DNA of 64,000 bases from Alteribacter keqinensis (lineage in GTDB: Bacteria; Bacillota; Bacilli; Bacillales; Salisediminibacteriaceae). The stretch lies in assembly GCF_003710255.1 (NCBI RefSeq), contig NZ_RHIB01000001.1:1488001-1552000 (forward strand), in the 5' to 3' direction. The notes below the pieces were generated by a model that was given only the letters and a program-made list of their open reading frames with translations, had not been told where the DNA came from and ran no database searches. Both the position numbers and the translations under genes were made by a program. Below, piece after piece: positions 33,534 through 42,875 of the stretch. Positions within the stretch are counted from its first letter, which is position 1. Each line of letters opens with the position of its first letter.

Positions 33534-33960
33534 ATGTTACGTCCTATTCGAGAGAAACAAGTTGAATTAGAGATGGTTTCCATTGATCAGCCGGTCCCTG
33601 ATAATCACCTACTCCGTAAAATTGATGCCACGATTGACTTGCACAATGTACAAACGCAGAGAATCACAAAAAAGTGATTACACGCTGATTGGGAGGATAG
33701 CAAAGAAAAAGTCAGGGAAAACCGGCTTTCAAAAGAAGGAAAACTGATATACAAAAAAAAGAAAAGAAACCATTGAGCCAAGCTTCGTGGACGCAAAACA
33801 GCCCACGGGCTTCGCTATTGCCGGTTGCGCAGTTTGAAAGACGCATCGGAACTAGCACACATGACAGCCGCAACACAGAACATAAAGGAGATAGCAAACC
33901 ACCTCACAGCCAGAGGTGATTTTGCCGTTTTATGGAATAAACATTCACCATTTGATTGCT
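33534..33960 (+). mobile_element. IS1182-family transposase remnant, internally deleted
   Basis: The left part begins with a normal start (AGGAGGATGAC then ATG 33534) and encodes MLRPIREKQVELEMVSIDQP followed by DNHLLRKIDATID, the N-terminus of IS1182-type transposases. The right part, in shifting frames, encodes [42 protein letters not shown] and [15 protein letters not shown], the C-terminal DDE region with its ETIExxFxDAK motif. The roughly 400 residues between are missing, and there are at least two frameshifts. It is inactive. Confidence 0.85.
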
Positions 33961-33975
33961 TTTACACTGCATAAA

Positions 33976-34008
33976 GAAACCCACGCTTCATAAAAAAGCG
34001 TGGGTTTC
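33976..34008. repeat. Perfect 13-bp hairpin
   Basis: GAAACCCACGCTT (33976-33988) and its complement (33996-34008) with a seven-base A-rich loop; TTTCTC follows on the plus strand. It lies directly after the IS remnant and may be a terminator from the original element or neighbour. Confidence 0.65.
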
Positions 34009-34010
34009 TC

Positions 34011-34047
34011 GACAACCTGAGCAGAGGATTTCTCTGCTCAGGTTGTC
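34011..34047. repeat. Perfect 16-bp hairpin
   Basis: GACAACCTGAGCAGAG (34011-34026) and its complement (34032-34047) with a five-base loop, three bases after the previous hairpin. The plus strand continues GTTTCTTATT. It resembles an intrinsic terminator without a clean T-tract. Confidence 0.65.
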
Positions 34048-34059
34048 GTTTCTTATTCC

Positions 34060-34243
34060 ACTAACGCTTCCCGTTTGTTCAATAAACAAAACCTCTAACC
34101 ACTTCTGGTAATCTCCCTGAATTTCTTCTGCTGTTTTCCCATCCAATGAAGATGGTCCTCCAACCACATCGTTGTCTTTTGAAATCGGATAAGACCAGCC
34201 TCCAATAACTTCACCTTCAAATAACCAAACTGGTACGGTAGTA
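34060..34243 (-). pseudogene. Fragment of an unrecognised protein gene
   Basis: On the minus strand an open segment without a start reads VPVWLFEGEVIGGWSYPIS, then DVVGGPSSLDGKTAEEIQ and DYQKWLEV. It looks like the conserved end of a small (perhaps exported) protein. It runs out into the hairpin region at the left and into A/T homopolymers at the right. The base composition matches the AT-rich island that follows. Confidence 0.35.
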
Positions 34244-34292
34244 AAAAAATGTAAAAAAGTGTAAAAAAATTAAGTTGCAACTTTTAACCACA

Positions 34293-35330
34293 TTACATTT
34301 TTATCTTTATAAACTTACGTTTCCCAACTTGTACAACTAATCCATCCGTAATAGATACTTTCAATCCTGTATCTTCTATTTTGTCTCCGTTTATTTTTAC
34401 TCCTCTATTGTCAATCATTCTGCGAGCTTCACTTTTTGAACTTAACAAGTTTAACTCTACTAGAAAATCTAGAATTGGCACTTCTAGATTGCCTTTCCAT
34501 TCAACCACCGGCATCTCATCAGGCATTGTTCCTTTTTGGAAGACTGATATAAATTGCTGCTCTGCTTTTTCTGCCATGTCTATTCCGTGGTAAATCCTTA
34601 AGATGGTTTTCCCTAAAAACATTTTTGCATCTCTATGATGTAACTCGCCTGAAACTATATCAGCTTTTACTTTTTCTACTTGTTCAGGAGAGAAGTCTGT
34701 GATTAATTCAAAGTATTTATTGATTAATTCATCTGGAATCGACATCGCTTTTCCGTACATTTCTTGTGGACTTTCATCAATACCGATGTATTTTTTCTTT
34801 GATTTAGACATTTTTTCAACACCATCAAGCCCTTCCAGTAAAGGCATTAGCATTGCTACTTGCTTTTCTTTTCCAAACTTCTCTTGAAAGTGTCTTCCCA
34901 TTAATATGTTAAAATGTTGGTCGGTTCCACCAAGTTCAATATCATTCTCCAACACAACAGAATCGTAACCTTGCATTAACGGGTAGAAAAATTCATGGAG
35001 TGAGATTGGCTTACCAAGAGCAGTTCTTTCTTCAAAATCGTCTCTTTCCATTAACCTTGCCACTGTAATTTTTCCTGCTAATTGAATGACACCTTCAAAG
35101 TTTAATTGTGATAACCACTTCTAATTGTAATGAAGTTCGATTTTATCCATATCCATTACTTTTCCAAACTGTTCAAAGTAGGTATTAGCATTGTGTTTCA
35201 CTTCTTCATCCGTTAGTGGCTTCCTAGCAACTGACTTTCCTGTTGGATCCCCAATCTTCCCAGTAAAATCTCCAATTAGCAATTGTATAATATGTCCATT
35301 ATCTTGGAACTGTCTCATTTTCTTTGAAAG
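34293..35330 (-). pseudogene. Tyrosyl-tRNA synthetase remnant, 5'-truncated and with an internal stop
   Basis: The frame from about 35330 to 34293 encodes the distal part of a Tyr[22 protein letters not shown], then GDPTGKS, the KMSKS loop ([15 protein letters not shown]) and a C-terminal S4-like RNA-binding domain. The first 60-70 residues, including the HIGH motif, are absent. A TAG (35121-35123) interrupts the frame between LHYN and [10 protein letters not shown], where related enzymes have a serine, so one base change made it. The two halves remain otherwise open. It cannot make a full enzyme; the functional copy must be elsewhere. Confidence 0.9.
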
Positions 35331-35362
35331 TCAAGGATACAGATCATGTTATCTTAAAATAC

Positions 35363-35397
35363 AACAGAGCTCCTAACATACAACTTGGAGCTCTGTT
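35363..35397 (-). terminator. Terminator of the sugar operon
   Basis: AACAGAGCTCC and GGAGCTCTGTT, perfect 11-bp stem, 13-base loop, followed on the minus strand by GTATTTTAAG. It starts four bases after the GH32 stop. Confidence 0.75.
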
Positions 35398-35401
35398 ACA
35401 T

Positions 35402-36826
35402 TTAGATATTCAGTTGCCATATTTTTAAGTCATGATAATCGGTCATTCCATTTGCGCTTAAATTTCTTATGTTAAGGTGTTCCCCTGCAAAGTAAATACG
35501 GTGTGACAGGACTTTTTCCCCTTCATCAACAAACAATTCCACACTGGAAGTATCAAAATACATCTCAAAATTAATGTTGTTATCCTTCTTATATTGAACC
35601 TCGACTTTATCCTTATCGCCCTTTTTCATCTTTGTGCGATCGACAATTAGATTGCCGTATGAACGATTGTATCCAATAAAAAACCTTTCTTCTAGCTCAG
35701 AAACAACCTCCAGCCCTATAACTTCCGCATCTGTTTCCTTCAGACTTATGTTTGCATGTACTTCTATGCATAAGTTTCTAAGCGGTTTGACCATTTTATC
35801 ATGCTGTAGGATTCCCTTAGAATTCTCTAAAAGGTTACCTCTAAGTTCTTTAAACTCTTCAGGTACAGTCATGATTAGCTTTTGATCTTTAATAGAGAGT
35901 TCTCTCGGAATCGTTAAGGCTCCAGCCCAACCGTCTTCTTTCTCGGGCATTTCCTTCTTCCACATATTCATCCATGAGATAAGAAGTCGTCTCCCTTTAT
36001 TGTCCTCAAATGTCTGAGGTGCATAAAAATCTGGGCCAAAATCAATCTCATCATTATTTATCGGATTGAACTTGTTCTGTTCATCTATTTTTCCGATCAC
36101 GTAACGAGTTTTTGAACCTTCCATTTCCATCGGTGAGAAAATAAGCACATCATACTCACCTATAGTAAAAAGGTCTGGACATTCCCACATCGTACCTTGT
36201 TCTCCGTCACTCTCAAGTAAAACTCCTTCATAATGCCAAGTCTCTAAATCTTGTGAAGTAAATGTTAATACCTTTCCCTTGCCATCCTTACCTGATCCTA
36301 CAACCATATGCCACTTTCCGTCTCTAAAAGAAACTTTAGGGTCACGGAAGTCCTCAGACCCATCCTCTGGTGGAGAAGGTATGACTGGATTGGACTCTGA
36401 CTTCCTAAAATGAATTCCGTCCTCAGAAACAGCTATACACTGTACTTCTTTTGGATTTTTTTCCTCATTATGCCCTGTATAAATCAAGTACAGTTTATCT
36501 TGAAACACAACAGCACTTCCTGAAAAGCATCCCCCTTTTTCGTAATCAAACTCAGGAGCCAGGGCTACAGGCAGTGCCTCCCAGTTAATAAGGTCTTTGC
36601 TTTTGGCATGCCCCCAGTGCATGGGTCCCCATTCAGCTTCATAAGGGTAATATTGATAAAAAACGTGATACTCTCCTCTGAAAAACACTAAGCCGTTAGG
36701 GTCGTTAATCCATCCTGTTGGAGCTGCGATATGATACCCAAGACGATATTTAGTATTCTTGACCTCTTCTTCTTTTTCTTTAATAAAGCGATTTGCTTGT
36801 TCAATTGAGTATGTCGTAGTATTCAT
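35402..36826 (-). CDS. GH32 family beta-fructofuranosidase (sucrose/fructan hydrolase)
   Basis: Five-bladed GH32 enzyme of 474 residues without signal peptide, hence cytosolic. The three catalytic carboxylates are visible: nucleophile in GWINDPNGLVFF near 42, transition-state stabiliser in EDFRDPKVSF near 161, and acid/base in MWECPDLF near 213. The C-terminal beta-sandwich follows after about 330. Being intracellular and last in an operon with a sugar ABC importer, it probably cleaves imported sucrose or short fructo-oligosaccharides. ATG 36826 has GGGAGG upstream, 15 bases after the permease stop. Confidence 0.93.
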   Translation of the reverse strand: MNTTTYSIEQANRFIKEKEEEVKNTKYRLGYHIAAPTGWINDPNGLVFFRGEYHVFYQYYPYEAEWGPMHWGHAKSKDLINWEALPVALAPEFDYEKGGCFSGSAVVFQDKLYLIYTGHNEEKNPKEVQCIAVSEDGIHFRKSESNPVIPSPPEDGSEDFRDPKVSFRDGKWHMVVGSGKDGKGKVLTFTSQDLETWHYEGVLLESDGEQGTMWECPDLFTIGEYDVLIFSPMEMEGSKTRYVIGKIDEQNKFNPINNDEIDFGPDFYAPQTFEDNKGRRLLISWMNMWKKEMPEKEDGWAGALTIPRELSIKDQKLIMTVPEEFKELRGNLLENSKGILQHDKMVKPLRNLCIEVHANISLKETDAEVIGLEVVSELEERFFIGYNRSYGNLIVDRTKMKKGDKDKVEVQYKKDNNINFEMYFDTSSVELFVDEGEKVLSHRIYFAGEHLNIRNLSANGMTDYHDLKIWQLNI

Positions 36827-36841
36827 TTTACTGTCCTCCCG

Positions 36842-37666
36842 TTATTTGACTGCCCCGTCAGAAACGCCACCAATAATATGGCGTTGCAAGAATAGGTAAA
36901 TAATGATTACTGGCAACAGTACCATTAAGTAAGATGCAAAAGCTAAATTGTAGTTTGCAGCATACTGTGATTCAAATACGTACTGCATAAGAGGTAAAGT
37001 CCAATCACTTGATCGCTGTAAAATGACTAATGGCATTAAGAAATCGTTCCAGATCCAAATAATGTTTAGTACTAAGAGTGTCACTGTCATTGGCTTAAGC
37101 ATTGGGAAAATAATATACCAATACATTCGAAAAACGCCACACCCGTCAATTAAAGCTGCATCTTCAATTTCTCTAGGTATGGATTTAAAATATGCTACGT
37201 AGAGAAAGACACATTGGAAAAGTCCATATGTCGCATACAGAATGATCAGACCCCATTTATTCAACAATCCAAATGTGCTAAGTTGTTGGACGAGTGGCAG
37301 CATCATAACTTGAAAGGGAACAAACAACCCACTTACAAAAAAGTAGTACATAATACGATAAAACATTTGGTCTTGATTTCTAGCGATTGCAAAAGCAGCG
37401 ATCGAACCCAAAAATATGATTAAGACAACAGAAATACTCGTGATGAAAAAAGAGTTCAAAAATGCGCCGAAATAATTAGACATTTCCGCTGCCTGCGTAA
37501 AGTTACTAAAGTTTAAACTGCTCGGTAAAGTAAAGAAGGATCTGGATGATTCTTCGGGTGTCTTAAATGCAGTTACGATTGTTAAATAAAGAGGAAACAG
37601 AATGAAAAGCGCACCAACTCCAATGAACAGATATAGCCCTATCTTACGTAAGGTATTGGATGACAT
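36842..37666 (-). CDS. Carbohydrate ABC transporter permease (MalG/LacG type)
   Basis: CUT1-family inner-membrane subunit, 274 residues with six predicted helices. The EAA loop that docks the ATPase is present (EIEDAALIDGCGVFRMYWYI near 166). It begins directly after the stop of the partner permease (TAA ATG), so the two are translationally coupled. Sugar specificity is inferred only from the adjacent GH32 gene. Confidence 0.92.
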   Translation of the reverse strand: MSSNTLRKIGLYLFIGVGALFILFPLYLTIVTAFKTPEESSRSFFTLPSSLNFSNFTQAAEMSNYFGAFLNSFFITSISVVLIIFLGSIAAFAIARNQDQMFYRIMYYFFVSGLFVPFQVMMLPLVQQLSTFGLLNKWGLIILYATYGLFQCVFLYVAYFKSIPREIEDAALIDGCGVFRMYWYIIFPMLKPMTVTLLVLNIIWIWNDFLMPLVILQRSSDWTLPLMQYVFESQYAANYNLAFASYLMVLLPVIIIYLFLQRHIIGGVSDGAVK

Positions 37667-38548
37667 TTACAACTGCACCTCTCTTTTTCTTAAAATACTG
37701 ATCTGAATAACGGAAACAACAATGATGAAAATGAATAATACGATGGCAACTGCAGACCCATAACCAAAACGGTTATTTAAAAATCCCAGGTTATAGATGA
37801 GTAATGTGACTGATTCAGTCGCAAAACCAGGCCCGCCTCCCGTCAATGCTACAATGTAGTCATAGACCATCAGATGCTGCTTCATCGCCAAAATAAGGCA
37901 TATTGTAATTGAAGGAACAATCAACGGAAGGGTGATTTTAAAGAACTTTTTTAGCCCACTTGCTCCGTCAATGGCTGCAGATTCATAGATATCTTCAGGT
38001 ATTGTTTGAAGACCAGCCATGTAGATAACAATTAAGATAGCCGCTCCCTGCCATACAGTAACCACGACCAATGCCCAAAACACAGTATCTTGATTGCCGA
38101 GCATATTCATTTGAAGGGCTTCAATATTTAACCGATCACCTAAATAAGGAATGACGCGGTAATAAATTTGCTTCCAAATGTACCCTATAATTAAGAGACT
38201 TAAAACGGCTGGCACGAAAAAGATAGCGCGAAATGTGTTACGAAATTTAATCTTCTTGACCAATGCCATTGCAACTGCTAACGCGATTACATTAGATAAA
38301 ATGGTAGACACAAATGCATATTTCACAGTGAACATTAATGCATTTAAAAATCGATTATCTTGAAGGATCGTGATGTAATTGCTAATTCCTATGAAATCCC
38401 TCGTCCTACTCACTCCATCCCAATTCGTTAAACTCATATAGATCGCACTGAGTACTGGATAGACATAAAATAACATGAGTAAAACTAATCCTGGGATTAA
38501 TAGAAGAAGGTACCCCTTTTTTAAGCTTGTATAAGCGCTGTTCTTCAT
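37667..38548 (-). CDS. Carbohydrate ABC transporter permease (MalF/LacF type)
   Basis: CUT1-family membrane subunit of 293 residues, six to seven helices, EAA loop DIYESAAIDGASGLKKFFKI near 189. Upstream is CTGGAGG before ATG 38548. It follows the binding-protein gene after a hairpin that could lower permease expression. No ATP-binding subunit is encoded in the operon. Confidence 0.92.
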   Translation of the reverse strand: MKNSAYTSLKKGYLLLLIPGLVLLMLFYVYPVLSAIYMSLTNWDGVSRTRDFIGISNYITILQDNRFLNALMFTVKYAFVSTILSNVIALAVAMALVKKIKFRNTFRAIFFVPAVLSLLIIGYIWKQIYYRVIPYLGDRLNIEALQMNMLGNQDTVFWALVVVTVWQGAAILIVIYMAGLQTIPEDIYESAAIDGASGLKKFFKITLPLIVPSITICLILAMKQHLMVYDYIVALTGGGPGFATESVTLLIYNLGFLNNRFGYGSAVAIVLFIFIIVVSVIQISILRKREVQL

Positions 38549-38577
38549 TATTTTTACCTCCAGGTGTTAAGTAAAAG

Positions 38578-38604
38578 CCCTCTCACTACCGATCATGAGA
38601 GGGC
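38578..38604 (-). terminator. Hairpin between binding protein and permease genes
   Basis: GCCCTCTCA - nine-base loop - TGAGAGGGC then TTTTACTT on the minus strand. Leaky hairpins at this position commonly raise the binding-protein to permease ratio. Confidence 0.7.
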
Positions 38605-38613
38605 GTGTTTACG

Positions 38614-39855
38614 TTAATTTCGATAGCTTTCAAACATGTTTTCTAAGTCTTCCAAGTATTGATCTATATTTTGATGATTAAAGAAATTTTGAGTATGGCC
38701 ACGAAAGTCTGCTTCTGCAGCAGTCCCTCCTGCCCAATAATGATTTGGCCAGTTTGCAATTTGACCGTTTTCTACGTGCGGAAGTAGTCCTTGTAAGACT
38801 TCATCATTGACCTCCACACCTTCCACTGCACTAAAAGATCCATCCATATCAGCGAATTGTTGGGCCTCATCAATTAAAAACTCAACAAACTTTAACGTTT
38901 CTTCAGGATGATCTGTGTCAGCAGCAATGGATAAACCTACGTCTACCCCTGAAATTGTAACGTTTTCCTCAGGGTTATTCGTTTGAGGGAATGGAAAGTA
39001 ACCAAACTCTTCATCAAAATTATCATTCATGTCTCTAAGGGTTGGCAGTACCCAAGCTCCCATAAAGTACATAGCTCCTTGACCATTGGCAAATAAGTCG
39101 TTACCTTGATCATAGTCTGTTCCCATATGATCTCTTTGAGCATACTGTAGAGCCTCTAACATCTTTTCAGACGCTTCTTCCCACTCAGAGCTGCCAACTA
39201 CATTTTCTTCACCATTATTGAAGCGCTCCCAATAATCTTCATCGAATTGTTGAGCAATAAAGTTCAGATTAAAAATCGATGTCTGGTCAACATTCTGATT
39301 ACCCATAATGACTGGGGTAACATCATTCGCATCCAACTCTTCCATTACTTCAATAAGTCCGTCCCATGTTTCTGGAACCTCTAAGTTGTGGTCATTAAAA
39401 ATCGTTTTATTATACAATACTCCATTGGCATTCAGAGATAAGGCAGCACCGTACATCCTGTCATCTACAAGGTATCTATCTTGAATTTCTGGATTAATCT
39501 TTTCTGTAAAGTCCTCATCTGTGATATCCAACAAGTAATCGTTGTTTGCTCGCAATACATAGTCTTGCTCAACAGGATAAGTAATAAAAAGATCTGGGAC
39601 ATCGCCTGTCGAAAAACGTGTTGTTAAAACAGTCATCCCGTCTGGAACAGTATTTTGCTCTACTTTAATACCTGGATTTTCTTCTTCAAATTGTTCAATT
39701 AACGTGTCAAAAGTATTAACTGCTTCAGCTTTTACCTGGAAAAATTCAATTGTAGTGTCACTTTCCGCACCTTCTGTAGGTGATTCAGTATTGTTACAAG
39801 CAGCTAAAATAAGGGCGGCGCCCATAACCGATAATAACGAAAAACTCTTTTTCAT
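38614..39855 (-). CDS. Sugar ABC transporter substrate-binding lipoprotein
   Basis: Family 1 extracellular solute-binding protein of 413 residues. The signal peptide ends in the lipobox LILAAC (Cys near 20), so it is lipid-anchored outside the membrane. The mature part is acidic, as is common in salt- or alkali-tolerant Bacilli, with the typical FTTRFSTGDVPDLFITYP region near 75 and QGAMYFMGAWVLP near 254. ATG 39855 follows AAGGAGGAG. It is the first gene of the transport operon, downstream of a cre site. Confidence 0.92.
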   Translation of the reverse strand: MKKSFSLLSVMGAALILAACNNTESPTEGAESDTTIEFFQVKAEAVNTFDTLIEQFEEENPGIKVEQNTVPDGMTVLTTRFSTGDVPDLFITYPVEQDYVLRANNDYLLDITDEDFTEKINPEIQDRYLVDDRMYGAALSLNANGVLYNKTIFNDHNLEVPETWDGLIEVMEELDANDVTPVIMGNQNVDQTSIFNLNFIAQQFDEDYWERFNNGEENVVGSSEWEEASEKMLEALQYAQRDHMGTDYDQGNDLFANGQGAMYFMGAWVLPTLRDMNDNFDEEFGYFPFPQTNNPEENVTISGVDVGLSIAADTDHPEETLKFVEFLIDEAQQFADMDGSFSAVEGVEVNDEVLQGLLPHVENGQIANWPNHYWAGGTAAEADFRGHTQNFFNHQNIDQYLEDLENMFESYRN

Positions 39856-39889
39856 TTGTTATCTCCTCCTTGGTACTATCATACTTCCA

Positions 39890-39904
39890 GGAAAACGCTT
39901 TCAT
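39890..39904 (-). promoter_or_regulatory. CcpA cre site of the sugar operon
   Basis: ATGAAAGCGTTTTCC on the minus strand agrees with the cre consensus at all but the last position. It lies 35 bases before the binding-protein start, where CcpA would repress in the presence of preferred sugars. Confidence 0.75.
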
Positions 39905-39945
39905 AAGGAGGTAATCATTTGTTTAATGTTTAATATTATTTGATT

Positions 39946-41079
39946 TTATGAATTTGAATACTTCCTTCTATACTCACTCGGGGTTACATGCAATACTTTT
40001 TTGAATACCTGACTAAAGTATCTTTGGTCTTCATACCCTACTAAATTTGCTATCTCATAAGCTGGCTTATTTGTTTCAGCTAGAAGCCTGCAGGCTTGAT
40101 TAATACGAATGGTTTTAAGGTGTTCAGAAAACGTTACTTTGTGAACCTTCTTATACAACGTACTTAAATAACTGGCATTAAACCCAAATCGATTAGCAAC
40201 GACTTCTATGGTTAAAGGCTTGTCGTAGTGGGTTTCGACATACTTCTTAGCCTCTCGAACTACATTTACCGTTTCACTTTCTTTCTTTTGATATTCATTG
40301 AATGTACCTTCAGTTATCAATGGCTTATCAATAAACTCTTTTTTGCTTAAATAGTGAATAGCACTCTCATACGACTGAGTGATCTCCTTTAATTCATTAA
40401 CGGTTGGCCCAATTGCAACCGCGGATACCCGTTTATCCTCAAGGTATTTTATTGCAATGTTTTCTATCTTTTCACGTGATGAAAGTCCACCACTTACATA
40501 TATTTTCTGTTCATTCCCAAGAGGATAAATATATACAAACTCATCTTTTGTATGTATCTCTTCAATCGTTCCAATTTTATCTTTATCCGTTATCATGAGG
40601 GTATAGCTTGGATAATCAGTCGCAAGATTTATATCTTTAATATCTTTTTGAAATATTAAATCTAATGTCAATTGCTTAAGTGTAGATTTCTGAATTTTGA
40701 CCTTAGCTTCAATTTCAGTTATTGCTTTTTTAATTACAGTAAAAAATTCATCCCGATCTATTGGTTTTAACAAGTATTGAAATGCTTTAAAGTGAAGAGC
40801 ATCACGAACATATTCAAACTCGTCGAAACCACTTAATACAATGACTTCATCTGTCGTGCGCTTCGAAGAAATTCGTTTTAGAAACTCAATGCCACTCATA
40901 TCGGGCATCTTAATATCAGTCACAACAATGTCTGGTTTTAGTTCTTCATAAAGTTCTAATGCTTCCACACCTGAAGTTGCCGTCCCTACCACATAACAAT
41001 TAAGAGACTTCCAAGGTAATGTGGTTTTTAAACTCTCAAGGATCAATTCTTCATCATCAACAAGCATTACCTTAAACAC
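39946..41079 (-). CDS. YesN-type response regulator with AraC DNA-binding domain
   Basis: Receiver domain at about 1-120 (acidic pocket VDDEE near 7, phosphorylated Asp in DIVVTDIKMPDMSG near 54, Lys in YLLKPID near 104), a variable middle, and a C-terminal AraC pair of HTH motifs at about 275-377 (SLYKK-like region NASYLSTLYKKVH, and VGYEDQRYFSQVFKKV). 377 residues. GTG 41079 begins directly after the kinase stop, with GGAGAGG upstream. It is expected to activate the adjacent ABC transporter operon in response to the YesM-type sensor. Confidence 0.92.
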   Translation of the reverse strand: MFKVMLVDDEELILESLKTTLPWKSLNCYVVGTATSGVEALELYEELKPDIVVTDIKMPDMSGIEFLKRISSKRTTDEVIVLSGFDEFEYVRDALHFKAFQYLLKPIDRDEFFTVIKKAITEIEAKVKIQKSTLKQLTLDLIFQKDIKDINLATDYPSYTLMITDKDKIGTIEEIHTKDEFVYIYPLGNEQKIYVSGGLSSREKIENIAIKYLEDKRVSAVAIGPTVNELKEITQSYESAIHYLSKKEFIDKPLITEGTFNEYQKKESETVNVVREAKKYVETHYDKPLTIEVVANRFGFNASYLSTLYKKVHKVTFSEHLKTIRINQACRLLAETNKPAYEIANLVGYEDQRYFSQVFKKVLHVTPSEYRRKYSNS

Positions 41080-42774
41080 TTAAACCTCTCCTTTAATAGG
41101 AATAGTGATCTGAATTGTCGTTTTGCCTTCGGTACTGCAAATGATCAGCCCACTATTACCTGAGTAATACATTCGAATTCGATCGTGTACATTCAATAGT
41201 CCGATTCCAGTGAAAGAAGATTCATGACGATTGTTCAGCTGAAGTAATATGTCTTCAGTAAAACCAGGGCCATTGTCAGTAACATGCATGACGATTCGAT
41301 TTTTCTTTCTTTTAGCCTGAATTGAAATATGGTTAAACGAATTGTGCTTCTTACCATGTTCAATACTGTTTTCTACAATCGGCTGTAGAATGAGCTTCAG
41401 AACGTTGTTATTTTGTACATCTTGATCAACATCAACGTCATAATCAAACCGATTCAAGTGTCTGATCTTCTGAATCTCCAAATAACTGCATACATGCTTT
41501 ATTTCTTCTTGCAATTCGATTTCATACGGTCCTTTTAAGCTTATTCTAAGGAGTTTACCTAGGTTTGTAACAAGGTGTTGAACTTCCTTTGTTTTTTGCA
41601 AGCTTGCCAAAGCATTAACAGACTCTAATGTGTTATATAAGAAATGAGGGTTGATTTGATGTTGGAGAACCTTAAATTCGGCTTCCTGTTTTTTGTTTTG
41701 TTCCTCTTCTACTTTCTTTATCATATCTCTTAGCTGACTAACCATATCATTGAAACTTGTAGTAAGTGTTGTAAACTCTTTTTCTTTATAATGTTCCATA
41801 CGTACATTCAGGTCTCCACCAGCTGCTTCGGTCATACCTTTATTGAAGGTATTAATAAATAGGATTAACCTTTGCGAAAACATACGGTGAAACAATACGA
41901 GTAATAAAAATAAAGCCACAATGATGCCAATTGTAAATAAACGCACTGGAATTAAAATATTGTTCACACTCTCCATACTTTTCATGGAAACCAGTGTCCA
42001 ATCCTGAAATGTTGATTCCTTTGCATAGAGAAATTCTCGTCCGTCGCTATCCGTATAAATGCCTTCTGTATTAATGAGAGATCTTGTATCAACAGGACCA
42101 GTTAACTTATCAGGGTCACTTTGGTGAATGACTCGGTCATCTTCATTAATTATCAACCACTCACTATCACTGTTACTGCCTAAAGTTGTGGTTGGATTTA
42201 ATATATCTGGCTTTACTAACAGAACAAAATGACCTAATTCCTCTAGCGTTCGCGGATCAATAATACTTCTTCCAACAGTGAAGAAGGTACTGTTCTCTTC
42301 AATTAAATCTTCACTCGCTGGTCCAATCCAATATGGCCCCCCTCGTCTTTTCGTTACTTCTTCAAAGAAAACAGACCCCTCCAGGTCGTGAAATCGTTCT
42401 TCTGGAGCAGCCAGAAAATATAGAGGGTCATTATCTTTGCTTAAAATAAAAAAATCGAATGTATTTTGGTTATTAAACACTAGTCGTGAAATGGTACTCT
42501 CATTGTTTACCTTTTCCAGCGAGGATGGCCATTCTTCAGTAGTTAAATAATTGTAAACGGATGGGGAGGTAGCTACATATTCAGTAAAAGATTCAACTTC
42601 ACTCAAGGTAGCATTAACATTTAAATCAATGGCATCCAAGGTATCCAGCATATGACTACTAATTTGGTCTCTATAGATATTCGTTGAAAACTCATATGAG
42701 ATCCAGCCTATAAGAACGAGAGGAACTACTATTGTAAAAACAAACAACAGATAAAATCTTTTTCTTATGCTCAC
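41080..42774 (-). CDS. YesM-type sensor histidine kinase
   Basis: Membrane kinase of 564 residues: first helix about 5-27, a large extracellular sensing domain to about 275 (dCache-like), second helix about 278-300, HAMP (near 303-355), then a His_kinase domain with the phospho-acceptor in LQHQINPHFLYNTLESVNAL near 388 and the ATPase N box and G box (PIVENSIEHG, DNGPGFTED). The start GTG 42774 has AAAAGGAG seven bases upstream; TTG 42780 is too close. It senses, directly or with the binding protein, the sugar taken up by the neighbouring importer (inference from the family). Confidence 0.92.
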   Translation of the reverse strand: MSIRKRFYLLFVFTIVVPLVLIGWISYEFSTNIYRDQISSHMLDTLDAIDLNVNATLSEVESFTEYVATSPSVYNYLTTEEWPSSLEKVNNESTISRLVFNNQNTFDFFILSKDNDPLYFLAAPEERFHDLEGSVFFEEVTKRRGGPYWIGPASEDLIEENSTFFTVGRSIIDPRTLEELGHFVLLVKPDILNPTTTLGSNSDSEWLIINEDDRVIHQSDPDKLTGPVDTRSLINTEGIYTDSDGREFLYAKESTFQDWTLVSMKSMESVNNILIPVRLFTIGIIVALFLLLVLFHRMFSQRLILFINTFNKGMTEAAGGDLNVRMEHYKEKEFTTLTTSFNDMVSQLRDMIKKVEEEQNKKQEAEFKVLQHQINPHFLYNTLESVNALASLQKTKEVQHLVTNLGKLLRISLKGPYEIELQEEIKHVCSYLEIQKIRHLNRFDYDVDVDQDVQNNNVLKLILQPIVENSIEHGKKHNSFNHISIQAKRKKNRIVMHVTDNGPGFTEDILLQLNNRHESSFTGIGLLNVHDRIRMYYSGNSGLIICSTEGKTTIQITIPIKGEV

Positions 42775-42875
42775 TTTCAAACTCCTTTTGCTACATATCT
42801 AAAGCAATTTTCTTACAATTCTAACATAGTTTTAAATTGATTATCTTAAACTACACCTCATATCAAAATTATGAT

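Noticed and set aside
33605-33897. Two minus-strand frames of about 60 codons
   Set aside because: They lie antisense to the transposase remnant, whose homology is on the plus strand.
35121-35123. Amber codon read through or recoded in the tyrS-like frame
   Set aside because: The N-terminal catalytic part is missing as well, so the gene is broken independently of the stop; no recoding signal is visible.
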